A DNA stretch of 64,000 bases from Watersipora subatra (taxonomy: Eukaryota > Bryozoa > Gymnolaemata > Cheilostomatida > Watersiporidae). The translations under genes and the position numbers were made by a program. This document shows positions 56,560-64,000 of the stretch, piece by piece. Location: positions 59,748,248 to 59,812,247 of the forward strand of contig NC_088711.1 in assembly GCF_963576615.1 (NCBI RefSeq), in the 5' to 3' direction. The notes beneath the pieces were generated by a model. It searched no databases and was not told the origin of the DNA. It worked only from the letters and a program-made list of their open reading frames with translations. Each line of letters begins with the position of its first letter. Positions within the stretch are counted from its first letter, which is position 1.

Positions 56560-57946
56560 ACAGTATACACCACGAGGCACTTCATGCTGATACTCATCAT
56601 TGGACACCAGCTGAGGCTTTTGGAAGAGGGTTCACATTGACTTTGCAGGCCCAATGAACAACCTCGTGTTTCTTTTTGTAGTGGACTTTTTCTCAAAGTG
56701 GCCAGAGTTGTTTCACATGCGTATTACTGTATTAGATTAGAGCTGATATGGTTAGGGACAGTCCTTATATTTATGACACTGTTCTCTGTAATCAATAAAG
56801 CAAGATAATTAATAAAAGTTAGTTATAACAATCTATAAATGAAAACATACAAACATTCATGTTAAAACTGACAATAACTTATCATCTTGATTATTAAAAA
56901 AAACCAAACTGTCATGATTACACCATGCACAATCAGAAGAAAAAATAAGCTGTTTTACACTATGTGTTTACTTACAATAAAGTTCCCAACTGCTCTCGCA
57001 CCAGTATATTAAAAGAGTTGAAGTTTATAAAACATGCTGGTTAAAAGTAAAATATAACACTATGCAGCACAACTTGCTTTCTGTATGTCTCACATTCAAC
57101 TACCCTACAGTAGTTAACACAAAGCTTGCTATGGCTAACACCCAAAAGCTAAAAGATTATAAAAAATTGCTATATTTTTGGTAACAAGTGAAACAAAGAT
57201 AAACCCATAATAGAAACACCTATTATACACTAATACAATTACTACTACTCAGTTTAAAGTTACAGTACTACATATCTTGTTAGCCAGAATGTGTCTCCTG
57301 CAGGTTATGGTCAGCGACAATAGACCACAGATCTTCTCCGCTGAAGTTAAGTGTTTTATGGACAGTAATGACATACAACACAATATTGCAGCTCTCTGCC
57401 ACCCCAAAAGTAAGAAACAAACCTAACTATTTGTTCAGTCATTTAAGAAGTCACACAGAGCAACTTGAAGACTGCCTCAGTTGCACGCTAACCAGTTTTT
57501 TTGAAGTACCATACACCTGTTAATATGGCCGCTGAAATGGCACCAGGTGAAATGCGGATGGATAGCAACGCAAGGACCCGGCTTGATTTGTTAAGGCCAA
57601 ATAAAGGTGTAAGGACAAGTACTCTTGAGAAAGCTATCAAGTACACCTCAAGAGCTTCAGTGTGATACCAATTATACCAGACCAACTTGACTTAGCGGCT
57701 ACAGATGATATAGTACAAGCCAATGGACTGAGTGTGTATCGAGTGTTAGACGCTGGTGAAGACCAACTATGTGTCCAGAGACATCAAGACCAATTACGCC
57801 AGAAGAACGCGAAACCTTACATTGCGGCACACCCAGAGCCTAATGTTGACAGCTGTAATCATGTTAAACAAATCCTAATTCAGAACTCCACTACCAGTAT
57901 TGCATCAACCGATAATAACTCAGCCGCTCCAGGCACCCCTATCTGA
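56560..57946 (+). pseudogene. Second Ty3/Gypsy pol relic (integrase), interrupted
   Basis: WKRVHIDFAGPMNN (near 56620) and VVDFFSKWPE match the start of a Gypsy integrase core. After about 580 bp of unrelated DNA (56712-57290) the core resumes with VMVSDNRPQIFSAE and NDIQHNIAALCHP, then SFKKSHRATEDCL. The C-terminal part is seen as YRVLDAGEDQL..RHQDQLRQKN within the frame 57662-57946. Several stops separate the pieces. It lies in a CAP gene intron in the same direction as the gene. Confidence 0.75.
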
Positions 57947-57999
57947 AACTCTCACTTTAGCTAAATTGATACCTGACTTATTTCCCATCATCCCAAAAT

Positions 58000-58850
58000 T
58001 TTGTTGAACATGACAACCAAGCACTTATCTTAAGGACTATGAATCATAGACTGTGACCTGCTAGAATGTTGAATGACAACTCTCTGAGAGAAGGAGAAGT
58101 GTCATGCTATTAGTATCTTTGTTCACTCAATTTGATTTACCCGTTTTTTTGCATTTATTCGAGTGCAGTTTAGCGCTTCTGTTCTTGGTAAGAGAGACAA
58201 CCATAAGGCATAAATCAAGACAATAATTATTATTAAACTTAGATGTGTTCAAATACAATAGTAATGTTCAGTAAAAATAATCCAGCATCCATATATCCGC
58301 AATTAGTAAAAATTTGAAGCTACAATGTGTCTAGCACGAAAGGTCATTTCTAACAACAAAATGCGATAGAAATATAATTTATTGCAAAGCGAAGCTACTC
58401 TCAGGATAAACTGTTAAAATAGTGTTTTTATTGGCTGAATTCATAAAAATATTTGTTTTCTTTCGTACAGATACGATAAGCTAATTTATTCCTTCTTTTG
58501 CTACTTATTGAATGTGCCATCAGATATGTATTGCAGGAAAAAATGTTTTTTTTTAACTTATGGAGGTATTATAACAGAAAAAGAAATAAAAAGGAATGCT
58601 GGGTATAGGTGACAAATCTATAAAAATTAGCCAATTATATTATAATATGTGACAGTAATTGGTATATTAAAAGAAGGATAACTCTCTATATAACGTAAAA
58701 ATAAATAAATTTTGTTAAGCCTGTCTGTAACTTGTCACTCAACACTAATCAAAAACAATTTGTCTGAAGCCTGCTAAAGCCGCATCATGCTGTTCCTGGC
58801 TATACAAAAACGCTTTGTTGAGCCAAACTACGTGACTCATAAAACCACAG
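58000..58850. other. CAP gene intron, no other feature seen
   Basis: AT-rich DNA without recognisable repeat or exon. Confidence 0.45.
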
Positions 58851-58854
58851 AGAT

Positions 58855-59025
58855 AGTATGAGTGATGGCATGGCAATCGAGAGTGGTGTTGCGGTTGCAT
58901 ATTTGCCTACAAATCTGATGCCTCCGGTTCAATACTCAAGGTGAGGAAATCTTTTTTAATTGCTTTCAGAGTGGCTTGAGACAGACGGACCGACACTGCT
59001 CTTATTATAGTAAACATCGCATAAC
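58855..59025 (+). mobile_element. SINE-like element with tRNA-like head
   Basis: A tRNA-like part (GATGGCATGGCAATCGAGAG ... CCGGTTCAATACTC, the latter a B-box match near 58926) is followed by a non-tRNA tail containing GACAGACGGACCGACACTG. Different from the 31-kb SINE family. Confidence 0.4.
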
Positions 59026-59029
59026 TTAT

Positions 59030-59745
59030 AAATTTTCAACTTCCCTCCGTCCAATGCACTAGCTGATAAAACACCGCTAACGTACAAATAAAGTTTATTA
59101 ACTAATATAGTTTCCCTTTACATAGAAGTTGCTCTTGCAAATTGGGAGTTCTCACGACCTCAAGTATAATACTCCTAGCTTGTGTTTTTGAATTTTGCTA
59201 CGATAATAAAAGGATTATACAGTACTTGAGAATTACTTGGTATCTGACTTTAGTTACGGATTAATTTTAGTTTAGATTTAATTACAGAAAGCTAAAAACT
59301 GATTGCTCCATTGCAAAGTAATTTTTTTATAATTATTTGTAGCCAAATAACTTAGTTTTGGTGATAACTAATTGATTGATCAAATACAAAAATGATAAGG
59401 TTTTTGACTTAAAATTATGTTCAATAATCAAACAATAAAATAACTTTTTTTATGAAATAGTTCATAAAAGAACTTTTGGATTTTTCCTAGCAGCTGAAGT
59501 TTTAGACTTATTCCCTGATTATAAATCTTTAGTAATATCAGCAGCAGATATATGCTGGTGGTAAAAGCACCAAAGTTGTTTTTATGATTCTATTCCATAT
59601 CCCTGGTTAATCATTATCATACCATTTAAAGGTATCTTATTATAACATACTCAACAATCTGCTAAGCTCGTGTAATTTCCCCAAAGGTAGAGCGTAACTT
59701 TTTTGATGAGTAAAAATCCATGATATAATGGAAATATAATATTGC
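59030..59745. other. CAP gene intron, no other feature seen
   Basis: No exon-like block other than the acceptor of the next exon at 59747. A minus frame at 59662-59922 is a shadow of that exon. Confidence 0.45.
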
Positions 59746-59747
59746 AG

Positions 59748-59836
59748 GTACTACACGGATAACTGGAGAGATGCGTTCAAGGTTGGAAGTGTATGCAAAG
59801 ATTGTCCCCATCATTGTAGTGCTGACAATCTTTGTG
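59748..59836 (+). CDS. CAP gene, end of CAP domain and start of Cys-rich tail
   Basis: Acceptor AATATTGCAG ends at 59747. Entered in phase 2 (from 54668) it reads YYTDNWRDAFKVGSVCKDCP then HHCSADNLC, which is the classic end of a CAP domain (N-W-R-x-x-F-K-x-G-x-x-C-x-x-C-P). Donor GTGAGA at 59837, phase 1. The other frames are closed or unrelated. This is the clearest CAP exon in the window. Confidence 0.85.
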
Positions 59837-60013
59837 GTGAGATGATATTTAGCGTCTAACTCAAATGATAGCATATTTTTGCACCAATTTGGTTTATAGT
59901 TATTGTGATACAAAACTGACACTTTTAGCCAAAAATTATTAACCTTGTTCTAATTGAGTTTTTTAGCAGCAATTAAAATAGCTATAAAATACTGTAGTTT
60001 GAGGATTTTACAG

Positions 60014-60109
60014 ATTGCGGAGGAAAGGCTTGCGAAAATGGTGGAACCCTTACCAAAGATTGTGAATGCCATTGCACTAATCCATGGAATATTCCAGACC
60101 AATGCCAAG
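60014..60109 (+). CDS. CAP gene, EGF-like exon
   Basis: Acceptor GAGGATTTTACAG ends at 60013, phase 1 in and out (donor GTAAAA at 60110). It encodes DCGGKACENGGTLTKDCECH then CTNPWNIPDQCQ, with six or more Cys in an EGF-like pattern (C-x-NGG-x-x-x-x-x-C-x-C). Symmetric phase 1 exons are usual for extracellular modules. Together with the previous exon it makes an antigen-5/CRISP-like protein with an EGF-like tail. Confidence 0.85.
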
Positions 60110-60625
60110 GTAAAAAGTACAAATTGCTATGTTTGGTAGTATATAAAGGTTTTAAATTACTAGATTGTAGATTACTACTTGTAGTGTATTCATTACTCAG
60201 ATATCGTTTAAATAAGCAATTTTGTTACGTACTGGTACAGATTTCCATAGATGACCTTTGTGATAGATGATTTTTCAAACTGGATTCAATCGAGTTTTGC
60301 TGTAGTGTTTCTTGTAGTGTATCTCACTATCTTGTAGTGTTCCTCTCTGTAATTATTTCTTGTATTGTATCTCACATTAATATTTCATGTTTGAATTTTG
60401 AAAGCATATAGGTAATTTTATGCTTTCCAAATTTAAACCATCCTAAAGTTTTAATGTTTTAATCTTTTAGCTTTTATTTGATTGTACTGTATTTCTTTAT
60501 AAGATCCGCAAGACACAAATTACCATTAGTGTCTGATGAGTGCTTAATATTTTAACATCTTTTTTGGCATGTAACTTTAAGATATACAGTTTTTATCAAA
60601 TGTTACACTGCTCTTTTATTATCTA

Positions 60626-61080
60626 TTTTATATATATATAAAAAAAATTGTTTCCTCACCCCGGATACTCTGTATGGGTGGTAAATTCTGCTCTAACTCA
60701 GGTCTCCTACCAGAGACCTGGGAGTTTGAGCACTCACCTAAAGATCTTAGCTGTTCCCAATAGCGCACTTTTCTGCAACTCACCTGATTTGATTGTTGTT
60801 GGTATTTGGGCAAGCCACATTTTATGCGCCGGTGTTATTGCGCCCAGTGCCCCAATGACTATTGGGATTACAGTTGTCCTTACATTCCAGCATTTTTCCA
60901 TCTCTTCTCCAAGAGGGAGATATTTCTCTACCTTTTCTTTGCTGGCTATATTGTATTCATTGGGTACTGCTATATCTATTATAGTAGCTCTCTTGTTCTC
61001 CTTGTCTACCACCACTATATCTGGTTGGTTTGCTCGGACATTTGTCAGTTCGGATGTAGAAGTCCCAGGACTCGGACTGA
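60626..61080 (-). mobile_element. Truncated R2-like element copy (3' end only)
   Basis: About 430 bp nearly identical to 61127-61555: the minus frame 61015-60734 has VVDKENKRATIIDIAVPNEY and KVEKYLPLGEE, the endonuclease end of the longer copy. It lacks everything upstream and lacks two residues in the KEKEK run. Its 3' end has a TATATATA tail (60626-60648), and its 5' junction abuts the TA tail of the longer copy. Confidence 0.9.
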
Positions 61081-61125
61081 TATATATATATATTTATATA
61101 CTGTATATATATATATATAAAAAGA
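61081..61125. repeat. TA-rich tail between the two R2-like copies
   Basis: A TATATA run with a few substitutions, directly after the 3' end (minus sense) of the longer element and before the 5' junction of the truncated one. Confidence 0.8.
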
Positions 61126-61185
61126 ATTGTTTCCTCACCCCGGATACCCCGTATGGGTGGTAAATTCTGCTCTAACACGGGTCTC

Positions 61186-62820
61186 CTACCAGAGACCTGA
61201 GAGTTTGAGCACTCGTCTCAAGATCTTAGCTGTTCCCAATAGCGCACTTTTCTGTAACTCACCTGAGTTGATTGTTGTTGGTATTTGGGCAAGCCACATT
61301 TTATGCGCCGGTGTTATTGCGCCCAGTGCCCCAATGACTACTGGAATTACAGGTGTTCTTACATTCCAGCATTTTCCAAATTCTTCTCCAAGAGGGAGAT
61401 ATTTCTCTACCTTTTCTTTTTCTTTGCTGGCTATATTGTAGTCATTGGGCACTGCTATATCTATTATAGTAGCCCTCTTGTTCTCCTTGTCTACCACCAC
61501 TATATCTGGTTGGTTTGCTAGGACATGCTTGTCAGTTTGGATGTAGAAGTCCCAGAGGATCTTTGCGTGGTCATTTTCATTCACCTTACCAGGAGCTTCC
61601 CACCAGTGTTGTGGTTTATTAAGGCCATACTCATCACATAGACTTCTATACACAATACCTGCGACATGGTTATGCCGCTCAGTGTATGCGTTCCCTGCTA
61701 GCTGCCTGCATCCACTGATGATGTGTTGGATGGTCTCAGGTGCATCTTTGCACAGTCTGCATCTAGGATCGTCTCTAGTGTGATAGATTTTCGTTTGGAG
61801 TTGCCTTGTTGGGAGCACTTGCTCCTGGGCTGCCATGATTAGCGACTCTGTATTGGCCGTTAAGTTTCCTTTGTTCAGCCACATATATGTCTGGTGAAGA
61901 TGGCCAACCTTAGATATTTGTTGGTGGTAAGCACCATGAAGAGGTTTCGTGTGCCAGTCAATTTCCTCATCATCAGGGCGTAGGTCCGTTGTAAGAGCAG
62001 CCGATTGAAATTCAGCTAGCAACTTATCTGAGATGGCCATGGAGGCTGCATATGCTTTGATGCTTTGCTCCTCCTCTTTCACTGTCTGCTGTACACTTTT
62101 GAGTCCCCTACCGCCATCTTTCCTATCAAGATACAATCCAGTAGTATCGGATTTTGGATAGAGTGCTCCATGCATGGTCAGCAGTTTACGAGTTGCTATA
62201 CCTGTTTCTTTGATGGCTTCCTCAGTCCACTTTATTATGCCTGCTGGATATCTTATTACTGGCAGTGCGTAGGTATTTATTGCCATGATTTGGTTCTTGG
62301 CATTGAGCTGGCTCCGTAAGACCTGCCGAAGGCGTTTCTTGTATTCGGTAATGGCTTTGTGACGTACCTCGGCTTCGTGGTTGATGTTGCTTTGCATAAT
62401 CCCCAAGTACTTGTACCCTTCTTCTATATCTTTGATGGCACCATTTGGCATTCTTAGGCCATCTGTGAGCATAGAATGGCCTTTCTTAAGAATTAGCCTT
62501 CCACATTTCTCAATACCGAAGGTCATTCCGATGTCCTTGCTGTATACCTGAGTGAGGTGTATTAGCGAATCAATGTCCCTTTCTTTGTTAGCGTACAGCT
62601 TGATGTCATCCATGTACATGTAGAAGAGGTGGTTTATCTTGGTGCCACTCTTAAACTGGTACCCATATTGAGTCTCATCCAGCATATTGCCTAGAGGATT
62701 TAGGCATATGCAGAAGAGCAGCGGTGATAAGGAGTCACCTTGATAGATGCCTCGCTTAATTTGTACACTCGCCAGCTTTTTGCCATTAGCCTTCAGTTCC
62801 GTCTTCCACTCGGATGACAT
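61186..62820 (-). CDS. R2-like (restriction-like endonuclease) non-LTR retrotransposon protein, 5'-truncated (544 aa)
   Basis: Encodes reverse transcriptase plus target-cutting endonuclease for target-primed insertion. RGIYQGDSLSPLLF at residues 23-36 and YMDD at 69-72 are palm motifs of the reverse transcriptase; the N-terminal fingers and DNA-binding zinc fingers are missing. A thumb region follows, with WLNKGNLTANTE near 314-325. A CCHC cluster is C354, C357, H366, C371. The endonuclease has PD at 438-439 and D454 in TIIDIAVPND, then a KEKEKVEKY segment. That arrangement is typical of the R2/R4/NeSL/Hero group rather than APE-type LINEs. The frame is unbroken for 544 codons, suggesting recent insertion. 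It lies antisense in the last visible CAP intron. Confidence 0.92.
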   Translation of the reverse strand: MSSEWKTELKANGKKLASVQIKRGIYQGDSLSPLLFCICLNPLGNMLDETQYGYQFKSGTKINHLFYMYMDDIKLYANKERDIDSLIHLTQVYSKDIGMTFGIEKCGRLILKKGHSMLTDGLRMPNGAIKDIEEGYKYLGIMQSNINHEAEVRHKAITEYKKRLRQVLRSQLNAKNQIMAINTYALPVIRYPAGIIKWTEEAIKETGIATRKLLTMHGALYPKSDTTGLYLDRKDGGRGLKSVQQTVKEEEQSIKAYAASMAISDKLLAEFQSAALTTDLRPDDEEIDWHTKPLHGAYHQQISKVGHLHQTYMWLNKGNLTANTESLIMAAQEQVLPTRQLQTKIYHTRDDPRCRLCKDAPETIQHIISGCRQLAGNAYTERHNHVAGIVYRSLCDEYGLNKPQHWWEAPGKVNENDHAKILWDFYIQTDKHVLANQPDIVVVDKENKRATIIDIAVPNDYNIASKEKEKVEKYLPLGEEFGKCWNVRTPVIPVVIGALGAITPAHKMWLAQIPTTINSGELQKSALLGTAKILRRVLKLSGLW

Positions 62821-62825
62821 CGGCT

Positions 62826-62955
62826 TGGTCCGCGATCGAGTCCTCTTTGGTATGGAATGGTTATTCCAAAATTTTAAGACCTATAGCTAGATTTCTGACA
62901 AACACACGATGGACTTTGAAAAAAAAATATATATATATATATATATATTAGATAG
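62826..62955 (+). mobile_element. SINE 3' fragment with AT tail at the R2-like 5' junction
   Basis: GGCTTGGTCCGCGATCGAGT (B-box part) followed by TATGGAATGGTTATTCCAAA and GACTTTGAAAAAAA then (AT)n matches the 3' half of the SINE family at 40125-40562. Its upstream part is cut by the R2-like element's truncated 5' end. Confidence 0.6.
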
Positions 62956-62959
62956 ATAG

Positions 62960-63900
62960 ATAATTAGCTTGATAAATAGATATTAACTTTATAATCCCTG
63001 GTCAATGTCATTTTAAACAAATTAGATTATGAGACAAAAACAATTACAGAAGAAATTTTAAGTAAAGTAAAAGATTTGAAAAAGCTCTCTTTTCATAGCT
63101 CTGTTCTATAATGTAAATTGTCAAGGGTCTTGCATCTGATATAATGTGTAGAGGTTTATTTGCAGAATTATGAAGGTAATGGATGGTCATGCAGATTATA
63201 GATACAGTATGATTTGAGTAGTTTTAACAGCAAATATCTAAAAATACATTTAGCTCCTCAGCATTAGAGGCATTTAGACACTGGCTGTAACTGTCCATAT
63301 TAGATAACAGAACAATAAAGCATAACTTTTGAAAGCATTCTAATTGTATTTTATCAGTTTTCGATACAAAGTGATACCAGCTTGGAGTGGTGTAAGACAA
63401 AATGAATAATATACGATTCTTGTAAAAGAGTGATAAGCATTTTTGTTTTACACCTTATTTTTCTGAGCTGACAGAGTGTGAGCTGATGTTCTAGTTCTTA
63501 AGATAATAAAGTCAAAATGGCTTGAGAGCCATCAAAGATTGTCTATTTTTATACCTACAAGCCTGACTCTGTCATTATTTTTATATTCACACTGTTCATG
63601 GTGATAGAGGCGTGCGAAATTTTGTTTAAAAAATTGTTTAAAGCTTAGACTATGGCTTATTAACTATGTTAAGATATTTAAAAAACTATCAAATAAGTTT
63701 TTATGGTATGTTTATACATGTAACAAATAAATTCAAGCACTTATAACAAAATGAAGCACTCTGATGAAAAAACAATTACAAATCTTCCAAAGCTGTTTTT
63801 TAAAACAGTTTGAAAAATATTTGCTGTGAGGAGAAGCTGAGCATTAACATATAATAACATATTCTTTATAATTATTATGCACTGCTCAAATTTAACTTTT
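62960..63900. other. CAP gene intron, no other feature seen
   Basis: AT-rich DNA with no recognisable exon until the acceptor at 63904. Confidence 0.45.
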
Positions 63901-63904
63901 TTAG

Positions 63905-64000
63905 TAAACTGTAATGCTGTAGTTGAATCAGCGGATTGTCGAGAAGGAGGGCAATACTATGGTCAATGTCTGACTTCCAGTCAAGCCCAATACAACTGTT
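63905..64000 (+). CDS. CAP gene, Cys-rich exon (runs off the right edge)
   Basis: Acceptor TTTAACTTTTTTAG ends at 63904. Joined in phase 1 to the donor at 60109, the codon becomes Val and the frame reads VNCNAVVESADCREGGQYYG then QCLTSSQAQYNC up to the end of the window. Four Cys in about 30 residues continue the disulfide-rich extracellular tail. The frame is open to the edge. No exon was found between 60109 and 63905 other than the antisense retrotransposon. Confidence 0.7.

Noticed and set aside
60648-61521. Plus-strand frames of 78-171 residues
   Set aside because: They are antisense shadows of the minus-strand R2-like endonuclease region, which has recognisable motifs.

Overview
The window looks like nuclear DNA of an invertebrate animal. 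It is AT-rich and intron-rich, full of ACATGTA-type words, with many diverged transposable elements of BEL/Pao, Ty3/Gypsy, Ty1/Copia, R2-like and other LINE, SINE-like and hAT-like types. A lophotrochozoan such as a bryozoan or mollusc fits best, but this is inference; no rRNA or mitochondrial marker is present. No operons, CRISPR arrays or functional tRNA genes were seen. Layout: 1-10 kb and 18.8-23 kb are diverged copies of a duplicated block of roughly 3 kb; another copy lies at 35.6-38.9 kb and a fragment at 30.3-30.7 kb. A complete BEL/Pao LTR retrotransposon (10023-18834) with a 5-bp target duplication splits one copy. Next to it, at 19.4 kb, is a decayed paralogue of an exon that is intact at 33.2 kb. 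23-31 kb is mostly intergenic: a possible hAT-like remnant, a near-perfect 47-bp palindrome, a LINE relic on the minus strand, a 600-bp purine tract and microsatellites. At 31.1-31.8 kb a SINE-like element runs into 37 perfect copies of a 10-bp repeat. Host genes: (1) a probable minus-strand first coding exon at 31.9 kb. (2) A plus-strand gene at 33.2-39.6 kb with phase-compatible exons and two alternative 3' ends (predicted 172 or 153 aa); it carries a cyclin-binding-like KRRLFD motif and S/T-P sites. These two genes are divergent and the interval between them has CRE-, CCAAT- and E2F-like sequences. (3) A plus-strand CAP-superfamily (CRISP / venom-allergen-like) gene from 52.5 kb past the right edge, whose exons at 52.5, 54.5, 59.7, 60.0 and 63.9 kb join with matching phases. 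The rest is transposon debris: a Gypsy relic with diverged LTRs at 42-47.7 kb, a minus-strand Copia relic at 48.9-51.6 kb holding an LTR-like insertion, a second Gypsy relic at 56.5-57.9 kb, and an R2-like non-LTR retrotransposon with a second, 5'-truncated copy at 60.6-62.8 kb inside an intron of the CAP gene. All exon calls rest on reading frames, splice signals and phase agreement; no transcript data were available.
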